Positions 32,760 to 41,465 of a DNA stretch of 64,000 nucleotides are shown piece after piece (the stretch's first letter is position 1; every line of letters begins with the position of its first letter). This DNA is from Nocardia cyriacigeorgica. Its GTDB lineage: Bacteria > Actinomycetota > Actinomycetes > Mycobacteriales > Mycobacteriaceae. Location of the stretch: positions 124,001 through 188,000 of the forward strand of contig NZ_JARWNX010000064.1 of NCBI RefSeq assembly GCF_029868385.1, read 5' to 3'. The notes below the pieces were generated by a model. It did not search any database and was not told the origin of the DNA. It saw only the letters and a program-made list of their open reading frames with translations. Position numbers and translations under genes: made by a program.

Positions 32760-35012
32760 ATGACCACCGTGACACAACCACCAGCCACCGGGCAGGTCGA
32801 ATTGGTGATCGGTGGCATGACCTGCGCGTCCTGCGCCAACCGCATCGAGAAGAAGCTCAACAAGCTCGACGGCGTCACCGCCACGGTGAACTACGCGACC
32901 GAGAAGGCCCGCGTCGACTTCACCGGCGACATCTCCCCCGACGAGCTGATCGCCACGGTGGAGCAGGCCGGATACACCGCCGAACTGCCCGCACCGAAGG
33001 CCGAGGCGGCCGAGGCCGCGCCCGCCGATGACGATCCGACCGCCTCGCTGCGCACCCGGCTGCTGGTCTCGCTGGTGCTGACCGTCCCGGTGATCGCCAT
33101 GGCGATGATCCCGGCCTTGCAGTTCACCAACTGGCAGTGGCTCTCGCTCACCCTGGCCGCGCCGGTGGTGGTGTGGGGCGCGCTGCCCTTCCACAAGGCG
33201 GCGTGGACGAATCTGCGCCACGCCACCGCCACCATGGACACGCTGGTCTCGATCGGCACGCTCGCCGCGTTCGGCTGGTCGATCTACGCGCTGTTCTGGG
33301 GTACGGCGGGCACGCCGGGTATGACCCACCCGTTCGAATTCACCATCTCCCGGATGGACGGGTCCGGCAGCATCTACCTCGAGGCCGCGGCGGGCGTCAC
33401 CACCTTCATCCTGGCCGGACGCTTCTTCGAAGCCAGGTCCAAGCGACGGGCAGGGGCCGCGTTGCGGGCACTGCTCGAGCTGGGCGCGAAGGAAGTTTCG
33501 GTTTTGCGCGCGGACGGTGAACAGCGGATTCCGGTGGAGCAGTTGGTCGTCGGCGACCGGTTCGTGGTGCGGCCCGGTGAGAAGATCGCCACCGACGGCG
33601 TGATCGTCGAGGGGTCCTCGGCGGTGGACGCGTCCATGCTGACCGGCGAGTCGGTCCCGGTCGAGGTCGGTCAGGACGACACGGTGGTCGGGGCGACCGT
33701 CAATGTCGGCGGGCGGATCGTGGTGCGCGCCACCAGGATCGGCTCCGATACCCAGCTCGCGCAGATGGCGAAGCTGGTGGAGGACGCGCAGACCGGTAAG
33801 GCGCAGGCCCAGCGGCTGGCCGACCGGATCTCCGGTATCTTCGTGCCGATCGTCATCGCGCTGTCGGTGGCCACGCTCGGTTTCTGGCTCGGTACCGGCG
33901 GTGCGATCGCGGCGGCGTTCACCGCGGCGGTGGCGGTGCTGATCATCGCCTGCCCGTGCGCCCTCGGGCTGGCCACGCCCACCGCGCTGATGGTCGGCAC
34001 CGGGCGCGGCGCCCAGCTCGGCATCCTGATCAAGGGACCGGAGGTGCTGGAATCGACCCGCCGGGTGGACACCGTGGTGCTGGACAAGACCGGCACCGTC
34101 ACCACCGGCAAGATGACCCTGCTCGACGTCATCGCGGCCGAGGGCGAGGACGCCGATGAGGTGCTGGCCCTGGCCGGTGCGCTGGAGGATTCCTCCGAGC
34201 ACCCGATTGCCCAGGCCATCGCCAAGGGTGCGCGGGAGGCTGTCGGTGAGCTGAAGCCGGTCGAGGGGTTCGCCAATATCGAGGGCCTCGGTGTGCAGGG
34301 TGTGGTGGACGGTCGCGCGGTGATCGTCGGCCGGGCGCGGTTGCTCGCGGACTGGTCGCAGCCTCTCGGCGTGGATCTCGAACGGTCCATGGCGGCCGCC
34401 GAGGCCGAGGGCAAGACCGCGGTCGCGATCGGCTGGGACGGTAAGGCTCGCGGGGTGCTGGTTGTCGCCGATGCGGTGAAATCGACCTCGGCGGAGGCCA
34501 TCACCCAGCTGCGTGCGCTCGGCCTGACCCCGATCATGCTGACCGGTGACAATGCCGCCGCCGCCCGCGCGATCGGTGATCAGGTGGGCATCGATGAGGT
34601 GATCGCGGAGGTGCTGCCGCAGGACAAGGTCGACACCGTGCGGCGGTTGCAGGCCGAGGGCAAGGTGGTGGCCATGGTCGGCGACGGCGTCAACGATGCT
34701 GCCGCACTGGCTCAGGCCGATCTCGGTCTGGCGATGGGCACCGGCACCGATGTCGCGATCGAGGCCAGTGATCTGACCCTGGTGCGTGGTGATCTGCGGG
34801 CCGCCGCGGACGCGATCCGGCTCTCGCGGCGCACCCTCGCCACCATCAAGGGCAACCTGTTCTGGGCTTTCGCCTACAACGTGGCCGCGATTCCGCTGGC
34901 CATGGCGGGCCTGCTGAACCCGATGCTCGCGGGCGCCGCGATGGCGTTCTCCTCGGTGTTCGTGGTCAGTAACAGCCTGCGGCTGCGCAACTTCCGCTCC
35001 ACCGCGCGGTAG
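32760..35012 (+). CDS. Cu(I)-exporting P1B-type ATPase
   Basis: Copper-exporting ATPase of 750 residues. Seen: one N-terminal HMA domain with GGMTCASCANRIEKKL (Cys22, Cys25), the actuator motif MLTGESVPVE, the membrane metal site CPCALGLATPTALM (near 399), the phosphorylation site DKTGTVTTG (near 441), the HP motif in SSEHPIAQA, GDGVNDAAALAQADLG, and AYNVAAIPLA plus MAFSSVFVVSNSLRLR in the last helices, the P1B-1 signature for Cu(I). Family knowledge: pumps Cu(I) out of the cytoplasm. It resembles M. tuberculosis CtpV/CtpB. It ends the copZ operon and is followed by a strong terminator. Confidence 0.95.
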   Translation: MTTVTQPPATGQVELVIGGMTCASCANRIEKKLNKLDGVTATVNYATEKARVDFTGDISPDELIATVEQAGYTAELPAPKAEAAEAAPADDDPTASLRTRLLVSLVLTVPVIAMAMIPALQFTNWQWLSLTLAAPVVVWGALPFHKAAWTNLRHATATMDTLVSIGTLAAFGWSIYALFWGTAGTPGMTHPFEFTISRMDGSGSIYLEAAAGVTTFILAGRFFEARSKRRAGAALRALLELGAKEVSVLRADGEQRIPVEQLVVGDRFVVRPGEKIATDGVIVEGSSAVDASMLTGESVPVEVGQDDTVVGATVNVGGRIVVRATRIGSDTQLAQMAKLVEDAQTGKAQAQRLADRISGIFVPIVIALSVATLGFWLGTGGAIAAAFTAAVAVLIIACPCALGLATPTALMVGTGRGAQLGILIKGPEVLESTRRVDTVVLDKTGTVTTGKMTLLDVIAAEGEDADEVLALAGALEDSSEHPIAQAIAKGAREAVGELKPVEGFANIEGLGVQGVVDGRAVIVGRARLLADWSQPLGVDLERSMAAAEAEGKTAVAIGWDGKARGVLVVADAVKSTSAEAITQLRALGLTPIMLTGDNAAAARAIGDQVGIDEVIAEVLPQDKVDTVRRLQAEGKVVAMVGDGVNDAAALAQADLGLAMGTGTDVAIEASDLTLVRGDLRAAADAIRLSRRTLATIKGNLFWAFAYNVAAIPLAMAGLLNPMLAGAAMAFSSVFVVSNSLRLRNFRSTAR

Positions 35013-35023
35013 GGGCACAGCGA

Positions 35024-35062
35024 CGAATGGGCGGGACGGCGATCGGCCGTCCCGCCCATTCG
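35024..35062 (+). terminator. Terminator of the copper operon
   Basis: Perfect 17-bp inverted repeat (35024-35040 with 35046-35062) around a 5-base loop, 12 bases past the ATPase stop. Confidence 0.85.
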
Positions 35063-35102
35063 TGTCGAATCGTTGTGAACAAGAAGTTCAAAGGAATCAG
35101 AG

Positions 35103-35175
35103 AGCGGATGACGGGATTCGAACCCGCGACCCTCACCTTGGCAAGGTGATGCGCTACCAGCTGCGCTACATCCGC
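35103..35175 (-). tRNA. tRNA-Gly (GCC)
   Basis: The 73-nt minus-strand sequence folds as a tRNA: acceptor GCGGATG/CATCCGC, D-arm GCGCAGCTGGTAGCGC, anticodon stem CACCT/AGGTG with loop TTGCCAA (anticodon GCC), T-arm with GGTTCGAATCC, and discriminator U as expected for glycine. No CCA is encoded. Confidence 0.95.
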
Positions 35176-35298
35176 ATTGCGCGATATCGGCTCGGAGTGG
35201 ATATCCGCTCGGCGTCATCGTGCGACGCCAAACTTTAGCGGTAAGGCGCGTCTGCTACCAAACCGGCTTGTCACCGGGTGTCTTTCGCCGGTGAAGGT

Positions 35299-36060
35299 CT
35301 ACTGCTGGTCGGCGTTGTTGCGTTCGGCCCGTGCGGCCGCCTTCGCCGCGGCTTCGGCGGCGTCCATGGCGTCGGCCTCCTCCAGCGTGGGCGCGGAGCC
35401 GCCGAGTCGGGCCGGGACCCAGTAGGCGCCGGGTTCGTGCTGGTAGTCGCGCTGCACCTCGAGCAGCATGCGCTGCATGGTCTCGCGTAGCCGGGCGGTG
35501 AGGTCGGCGGCCGGTTCGTAGGGCTGGATGGGTTCGCCGACCGCGATGGAGATCGGGGTGTTGGTGCGGCCGAGGCGCTTCGGGAAGCCCTTGGTCCACA
35601 CCCGCTGCGCGCCCCAGATGACGATCGGGATGATCGGCACATCGGCTTCGATGGCCATGCGCGCCGCGCCGGATTTGAATTCCTTGATCTCGAAGCTGCG
35701 GCTGATCGTCGCCTCGGGATACACCCCGACCAGTTCGCCGCGACGCAGATAGTCGAGGGCGGCCTGATAGGAATCCGCGCCCGCGCCGCGATCGACCGGA
35801 ATATGTTTCAGCGCCCGCATGATCGGGCCGGAGATCTTGTTGTCGAAGACCTCTTTTTTGGCCATGAACCGGATGTAGCGCTTGGGCGTGCGCACCGGAA
35901 GTCCGGCGTAGGTGAAGTCCATGTATCCGGTGTGGTTCACCGCGAGAACGGCGCCACCGGACGCGGGGATGTGTTCATCGCCGGTGACGGTGAACTTCAG
36001 ACCTTCAACGAAGAAGACGGTACGGGCCAGGCCGATGATCGTCCGGTAGACGGGTTCCAC
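35299..36060 (-). CDS. 1-acyl-glycerol-3-phosphate acyltransferase-like protein (PlsC family)
   Basis: Acyltransferase of 253 residues. Seen: the catalytic block NHTGYMDF (NHxxxxD), the acceptor-binding stretch KHIPVDRG, the YPEATISRS block (EGTR-like) and VPIIPIVIWGAQ. Family knowledge: acylates lysophosphatidic acid or a related lipid at the membrane in phospholipid synthesis; by position it matches Rv3816c. The GTG at 36060 gives a family-like N-terminus; the longer frame upstream is Arg/Thr-rich and unlike the family. The C-terminus is an Ala/Glu-rich tail. Divergent from a lipoprotein gene. Confidence 0.87.
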   Translation of the reverse strand: MEPVYRTIIGLARTVFFVEGLKFTVTGDEHIPASGGAVLAVNHTGYMDFTYAGLPVRTPKRYIRFMAKKEVFDNKISGPIMRALKHIPVDRGAGADSYQAALDYLRRGELVGVYPEATISRSFEIKEFKSGAARMAIEADVPIIPIVIWGAQRVWTKGFPKRLGRTNTPISIAVGEPIQPYEPAADLTARLRETMQRMLLEVQRDYQHEPGAYWVPARLGGSAPTLEEADAMDAAEAAAKAAARAERNNADQQ

Positions 36061-36254
36061 AATTCCGCTAGCGTAGTCGCTGCCCGTCCGATCCGGCAGT
36101 GCGCCGCGATAACACGTTCGGCGCAGCGACCCGCCGTCCGCTCCGCGTGCGGTCCGGGTGCGCGCGCGGCGACCGGTGCGCACCGCGTCGGCGGTGGTCG
36201 GGCGATCGGCCAACGCACGTCCTGTCACAGGCACGAAGAAAGGTGATCGTCGAA

Positions 36255-37244
36255 GTGGAACGCGTCGAGCAGATGTCGCAGGTACCCCGCCGTAGCGCCT
36301 CGAACGTCACTCGTCCCCGCTCGACGACACATCCGGCGGGCTCCGACGCCGATCCTCGACGCAGGACCGATGGTGCGACGACGTTCCGGGGGCGGGCCGC
36401 CACGGTGGCGCGTCCCGTCGTGATCGGCCTGGCGGTCGCCGGTGCCGTCCTGCTCACCGGATGCGATTCGGCGGTGGGCATCCCCGGCGACGATCCGGCC
36501 ACGACCACCCCCGTGACAACGCCGCCCGCGGCGATCCCGGCGCAGACGCCGCCCGCACCGCCCACCCCGCCGGTTCCGGCCGACGCTCCCCCGGTGGGCG
36601 CGGTGCCCGGACTGCCGGCGGCGGCGCCCGCGATGCAGCGCTGGGCCGTCGACCTGGAAACCCGCACCATCGCACAGTTGCAGGCCACCTGCTGGACGCT
36701 GCCACCGCTGACCGTCGCGGAAATGTACGCCGACCCGCAGCCGGTGCTCGCGGCGTTGGCCCAGCCGGGCACGGCCACCGACGACGTCGTCACCTGGCGT
36801 GGTGCGGGCACCACCGTCACCGTCGAGCGAGCCGCGCTCGACTCCGGGTACGCCTGTCCACGGGTATACCCCGCAGGCGTCGAACCCGGCTACGACGATG
36901 CCGACGCCCGCCACACCGTGCGCCGCTATCTGGCCCGGCTCACCGGCGACCCGCTGGATGCGGCCGATCAGGAAGGCACCCATCCGCTGCTGTGCCCGGC
37001 GACTCCGGCGACCTGGGATCCACAGGGCACCGGAAGCCCGGTGCGCGCACCGCTGGCCGACAATCCCGGACAGCTGACCGGCACGACCGCCTTCGCCGAT
37101 CAGCAGATCAACTCATCGCCGCTGCGTGCCGGATATGTCCGGGTCCAGGTGCCGGTCACCAACTCGTCGGGTGTGACGCAGAACCGCACCTTCACTCTCG
37201 GTGAGGCCGCAGACGGCTACTGCATCGGGGACGTTTCCCCGTAA
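36255..37244 (+). CDS. Putative lipoprotein of unknown function
   Basis: Not recognised. About 329 residues. Seen: a long basic N-terminal region, a hydrophobic segment with lipobox VLLTGC, a Pro/Thr-rich linker (TTPVTTPPAAIPAQTPPAPP), then a Cys-containing soluble domain with MQRWAVDLETRTIAQLQATCWTL and YACPRVYPAGVEPG. Likely anchored on the outer face of the membrane by a lipid. Start is unsure: the GTG at 36255 has AAAGG upstream, an ATG at 36273 is the alternative. The 3' end overlaps nothing, and the MBL/Rieske gene starts 61 bases later. Confidence 0.7.
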   Translation: MERVEQMSQVPRRSASNVTRPRSTTHPAGSDADPRRRTDGATTFRGRAATVARPVVIGLAVAGAVLLTGCDSAVGIPGDDPATTTPVTTPPAAIPAQTPPAPPTPPVPADAPPVGAVPGLPAAAPAMQRWAVDLETRTIAQLQATCWTLPPLTVAEMYADPQPVLAALAQPGTATDDVVTWRGAGTTVTVERAALDSGYACPRVYPAGVEPGYDDADARHTVRRYLARLTGDPLDAADQEGTHPLLCPATPATWDPQGTGSPVRAPLADNPGQLTGTTAFADQQINSSPLRAGYVRVQVPVTNSSGVTQNRTFTLGEAADGYCIGDVSP

Positions 37245-37305
37245 CGACTACCCTGGACGACCGGCTGACAGTACGGAAACACCGCGGTTCAGGAGGAATA
37301 GGCTC

Positions 37306-38844
37306 GTGCAGATCACCAGCGTCGGACATGCGGGTTTCCATATCCAGACGACGGCCGGATCGATCCTCTGCGATCCCTGGGTGAATCCCGCCTATTTCGC
37401 CTCCTGGGTCCCGTTCCCGGACAACACGCAGCTCGATTGGGACGCGCTGGGCAACTGCGATTTCCTCTACGTCTCCCATCTGCACCGCGACCACTTCGAC
37501 GCCGAGAACCTCGCCGCCCACGTCAACAAGGACGCCACCGTCCTGCTGCCGGACTATCCGGTCCCGGATCTGCGCCGGGAGCTGGAGAAACTCGGTTTCC
37601 ACAAGTTCTTCGAGACCGAGGATTCGGTCAAGCACACGGTGACCGGGCCCGGCGGCGATCTCGAGATCATGATCATCGCGCTGCGGGCCCCCGCCGACGG
37701 CCCGATCGGCGACTCCGGACTCATCGTTTCCGACGGCGAGACCACCTGCTTCAATATGAACGATGCCCGCCCGGTGGATATGGACGTGCTGCACGACGCG
37801 TTCGGGCACATCGATATCCACCTGCTGCAATATTCGGGCGCCATCTGGTACCCGATGGTCTACGACATCCCCAACCGCACCAAGTCGAATTTCGGTAAGC
37901 AGAAACGGCAGCGCGGTATGGACCGGGCCCGTAGCTATATCGAACAGGTCGGCGCGACCTGGGTGGTGCCGTCGGCCGGGCCGCCGGTCTTCCTCGACGA
38001 GGAGCTGCGCTATCTCAACGACGACCGCGGCGACGAGGGCAACATCTTCCCCGATCAGATGGTGTTCCTCGAGCAGATGCGGATCCACGGCAACGAGGGC
38101 GGGATCCTGATGATCCCCGGTTCGGTGGCCGAGGTGCACGGCGGCGAACTGGCCCTGACCCACCCGTTCGATCCGGCGGAGATCTACGACGACAAGGCCG
38201 CCTATATCGAGCGGATGGCCGAGCGCATGGCGCCGGTGATCGCTGCCGAGAAGGCATCCTGGGCGACCGGCGAGGGATCGCTGCTGGAACCGCTGAAGGC
38301 GCTGTTCGAGCCGATCATGGTGCAGAGCGACCTCATCTGCGACGGCATCGGCTATCCCGTCGGCCTGGTGATCGGCGAGGAAACCGTGGTGCTGGACTTC
38401 CCGAAGCGCCTGGTGCGCGGCCCGATCGAGGGCGAGGGCAAATACCGCTACGGCTTCCGGATCGCGCCGGAGCTGGTGCGCACCGTACTGCGCGATAACG
38501 AGCCGGACTGGGTGAACACCATCTTCCTGTCCACCCGGTTCCAGGCGTGGCGCATCGGCGGCTACAACGAGTTCCTCTACACCTTCTTCAAATGCCTCAC
38601 CGATGAGCGCATCGCCTACGCCGACGGCTGGTTCGCCGAAGCCCACGACGATTCCGCGTCCACCGAGCTGGCGGGCTGGGAAGTGCAACGCCGCTGCCCC
38701 CACCTCAAGGCCGACCTGTCCAAATTCGGTGTCGTCGAAGGCAATACGCTCACCTGTAATCTGCACGGCTGGCAGTGGGATCTGGAATCCGGGCGCTGCA
38801 AGACCTCCAAGGGGCATGAGCTGCGCTCGCGCAAGCTGGTCTGA
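37306..38844 (+). CDS. Metallo-beta-lactamase-fold protein with C-terminal Rieske [2Fe-2S] domain
   Basis: Cytoplasmic protein of 512 residues, apparently the Rv3818 homologue. Seen: an N-terminal UlaG-like MBL domain starting QITSVGHAGFHIQT with SHLHRDHFD (HxHxDH, near 58-63), and a C-terminal Rieske domain with CPHL near residue 463 and CNLHGWQWDLESG near 484, giving the two Cys and two His cluster ligands. Family knowledge: MBL plus Rieske also occurs in CMP-N-acetylneuraminate hydroxylase, but with the domains in the opposite order. Substrate unknown. The GTG at 37306 has AGGAGG upstream; longer frames do not fit. Confidence 0.88.
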   Translation: MQITSVGHAGFHIQTTAGSILCDPWVNPAYFASWVPFPDNTQLDWDALGNCDFLYVSHLHRDHFDAENLAAHVNKDATVLLPDYPVPDLRRELEKLGFHKFFETEDSVKHTVTGPGGDLEIMIIALRAPADGPIGDSGLIVSDGETTCFNMNDARPVDMDVLHDAFGHIDIHLLQYSGAIWYPMVYDIPNRTKSNFGKQKRQRGMDRARSYIEQVGATWVVPSAGPPVFLDEELRYLNDDRGDEGNIFPDQMVFLEQMRIHGNEGGILMIPGSVAEVHGGELALTHPFDPAEIYDDKAAYIERMAERMAPVIAAEKASWATGEGSLLEPLKALFEPIMVQSDLICDGIGYPVGLVIGEETVVLDFPKRLVRGPIEGEGKYRYGFRIAPELVRTVLRDNEPDWVNTIFLSTRFQAWRIGGYNEFLYTFFKCLTDERIAYADGWFAEAHDDSASTELAGWEVQRRCPHLKADLSKFGVVEGNTLTCNLHGWQWDLESGRCKTSKGHELRSRKLV

Positions 38845-38946
38845 GCGCGCACGGCGGATCCCGATCGCCGGGGCCCGGCTCGCAGCGGGCCGGTTGCGGG
38901 CCCTGGACCATAGGGGGTCGACGGCGGCACCGGATCGGCGGCCGGG

Positions 38947-39924
38947 TCAGGTCGGCCGTTCGGTACGCCTGCCCATCGGTACGCCCGTCGCCAATGCCAC
39001 CGCGACCAGCGTGAGGACACAGCCGACGACAGCCGTCATGGACAGTCCAGCGCCGGTGGGTGTGGCGATATCGAGGGCGATCGAAGCGATCAGCTGACCG
39101 GCCACCGAGGTGAGTCCGAGCAGTAGCACGCCGATCCAGCGAACGACGAGGACGGCGAGGGCGATGAACACCACGCCGATGACGCCGCCGAGATACAGCC
39201 AAGGCTCGGTCGGGAACTCGGCGGGCAGGCCCGCACCCGCGACGACCATGGCCTCGATGACGAGCAGTCCGATGAGGCCGACGGCGAAGTTGATGCCGGT
39301 CGCCGGGAACGGTCCGCCGACCGCGCCGACTCGGCCGTTCACCGCCTGCTGCCAGGCCAGACCGATACCCGCAAGCGCTGGCACGAGGATGAGCACCGCC
39401 GCGGGGACCTCGGCCAGGGCGGTCGGCGCCGAGAGCGCACCGCTCACCTGTGCGCTGCCGAGCCCGGCCAATGCCACCGCGAACACCGCGAGGACAGCGG
39501 CGCCGACGCGGCGCGACGTCACCGGAGTGCGGCCGCCCGGCGCCAACCCGAGCCGGTCCACCACCAGGCTGCTCGTCAACTGACCCGCCACCACGGCGAC
39601 GGTGAATGCGGTGACCCCGAGCGCGGTGATGGTCAGGCCCTGACTCGCGACGAAGGCCGCACCGCACAGTCCGCCGAGCAATTGCCATGGCCGCAACTGC
39701 CCCGCCGCCACCGCACGCCGGATATCGCCGAGCCCGGTACGCAGCCGCCGTGAGCAGGCGAACGCCGCCGCCAATACCAGCAGACCGGTGCCGAAACTGA
39801 CGACAGCGGCGGCGATTCCGTCGTGCAGCCGCGCGCCGAGCGCACCGTTGATCCGCGCCTGCACCGCCACCCCGGCCCCGATCGACATGCCGAGACCGAG
39901 CCCGAGCCGCATGTGCACCGCCAC
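38947..39924 (-). CDS. DMT-superfamily transporter, YdcZ (DUF606) type, duplicated
   Basis: Integral membrane protein of 325 residues with about ten hydrophobic segments. Seen: two homologous halves, each opening with a motif of the YdcZ family (GVAVQARINGALGARL in the first, GIGLAWQQAVNGRVG in the second), followed by FGTGLLVL-like and ITALGVTAFTVAVVAGQLTSSLVVDRLGL-like stretches. Family knowledge: drug/metabolite transporter superfamily, substrate unknown. Starts at GTG 39924 or ATG 39912. Same strand as, and 145 bases after, an MFS gene. Confidence 0.82.
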   Translation of the reverse strand: MAVHMRLGLGLGMSIGAGVAVQARINGALGARLHDGIAAAVVSFGTGLLVLAAAFACSRRLRTGLGDIRRAVAAGQLRPWQLLGGLCGAAFVASQGLTITALGVTAFTVAVVAGQLTSSLVVDRLGLAPGGRTPVTSRRVGAAVLAVFAVALAGLGSAQVSGALSAPTALAEVPAAVLILVPALAGIGLAWQQAVNGRVGAVGGPFPATGINFAVGLIGLLVIEAMVVAGAGLPAEFPTEPWLYLGGVIGVVFIALAVLVVRWIGVLLLGLTSVAGQLIASIALDIATPTGAGLSMTAVVGCVLTLVAVALATGVPMGRRTERPT

Positions 39925-40069
39925 CGCGCCACCTTAACCGCGTACGGCCCGGCCACCACGGTGTGTACCGGCGAGCTTCGGCCGACCAGTAATACCGATA
40001 TCGAGGACGGCAACACGCGCCCCTGCGTCGACACCATCGCCGTCCACCGCACACAGCGGAGGGCACGCG

Positions 40070-41362
40070 TCATCCGCTGTGGTCGACCACCCGGCTCGGC
40101 ACCGACGATCGGCGCGGCAACCACGCCGGTGTCACCGCCGCGATCGCCAGCACTGCGAATCCGAGCAATGCGACCGTCGCCGACATCGACAACCACACCG
40201 TCACCAGTGCGACGAAGCCGAAGGCCATCAGCGAGACCACCTCCGACAGCAGCCCGGACACCGAGGTCACCGTGGCTCGCGCCGGACCCTCGATGGCGTC
40301 CTGGAGCCGCGCCTCGGCGACCACGGTCGCGTTGTAGACGATGCCGTACGAGATACCGAGTGCGATGAATCCCGAACCGGTCAGCACGTACACCGCCGCG
40401 GGCCACCGCACCGCGAGCCCGACCACCACCGCACCGGCGATGAACAGCACACCGGCCACCGCGACGGCGATACCCATGGTGCGTGCCCGCATCGTCTCGG
40501 TCCGGCCCGCCGTCACCGAACCGATCAGCGAGCCGACCACCGTGACAGCCACCAGCAGCGGCACCACCGCGGTCGCGACCCCCGCCTCTCCCGCCACCAG
40601 CGCGAAATACTCGTCGAAGGCGGTGATGCCGTACAGCAGGGCGCCGAGCAGAACGCCGTTGCGCACGCTCTTGATCCGGGTCGCCTCGCGCACACCGGAT
40701 CTCAGCATGGACAGATAGCGTGCGATCGGTCGAGCGGTCGACCGCGGTTCTACAGCCGCTGGCTCGGCGGTTTCGTCGTCGAGTTCGTCCACCTCCGCCG
40801 TCGACACCGCTTTCGGTGCGGCGGGCAGGGTGCACGCGACGACGGTGTGCGCGGCCGCCATCGCCACACTCACCCAGCCGATCAACGGATAACCGCCGAC
40901 CAGATACAGCGGGGTCGCGGCCAGGATGGCGATCAGCGCGGCGGTTTCGGTGGCCGCCCTCGAATAGCCGAGGATGCGTGGGAAGGCCGAGGGTTCACCG
41001 CGTGCGCTGAGTTCGTCGTAGAGCAGCGCCTCGAACGTCCCGGACTGCAATGCCCCCGATATGCCCCAGACCACGAACCCGGCGGCGAAGCCGAGGTAGG
41101 TCGGCAGCACGGTCCACAGCGTGAATCCCGCGGTGAGCAGCACGCCGCTGAGTATCAGCAGGCCGCGTCGCGAGACGGTATCGGCCCACGCGCCGGAGGG
41201 CACCTCGAGCAGGAACGCCGTCGCCGACCACAGGGCGAACAACGAGGAGATCTGCCCGGCGTTCAGGCCGTGGTCGGCGAACAGCAGGGCGTAGACGGCG
41301 TAGAGCGGGAAGAAGTCGCCGAGTGCGGCGAACAGCACCGCCCGTACGGTCAGCGCACGCAT
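40070..41362 (-). CDS. MFS transporter
   Basis: Twelve-helix transporter of 430 residues. Seen: FPLYAVYALLFADHGLNAGQISSLFALWSATAFLLEVPSGAWADTVSRR, the motif-A region after helix 2, then a central cytosolic loop (about 180-215, acidic, with DELDDETAEPAAVEPR) and a second six-helix half. Family knowledge: exports or imports small molecules with protons; the substrate cannot be told. The ATG at 41362 has CGAGG upstream. It precedes the DMT-type gene on the same strand. Confidence 0.82.
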   Translation of the reverse strand: MRALTVRAVLFAALGDFFPLYAVYALLFADHGLNAGQISSLFALWSATAFLLEVPSGAWADTVSRRGLLILSGVLLTAGFTLWTVLPTYLGFAAGFVVWGISGALQSGTFEALLYDELSARGEPSAFPRILGYSRAATETAALIAILAATPLYLVGGYPLIGWVSVAMAAAHTVVACTLPAAPKAVSTAEVDELDDETAEPAAVEPRSTARPIARYLSMLRSGVREATRIKSVRNGVLLGALLYGITAFDEYFALVAGEAGVATAVVPLLVAVTVVGSLIGSVTAGRTETMRARTMGIAVAVAGVLFIAGAVVVGLAVRWPAAVYVLTGSGFIALGISYGIVYNATVVAEARLQDAIEGPARATVTSVSGLLSEVVSLMAFGFVALVTVWLSMSATVALLGFAVLAIAAVTPAWLPRRSSVPSRVVDHSG

Positions 41363-41465
41363 GCCGATCGCCTCGGCCGATCCGACCGGACCGAATCAAC
41401 AGCCGTAGATGAGCAAACGCATGTGATCAGCATCGTCGTAGACGGCAACACCGGTCAAGGGGTTA

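Noticed and set aside
31737..35018. A very long open frame of over 1000 codons on the minus strand opposite the copper operon
   Set aside because: It lies antisense to copZ, the His-rich protein and the P-type ATPase, which have clear motifs. Its product is a low-complexity Arg/Gly/His-rich chain, as expected from the opposite strand of GC-rich genes.
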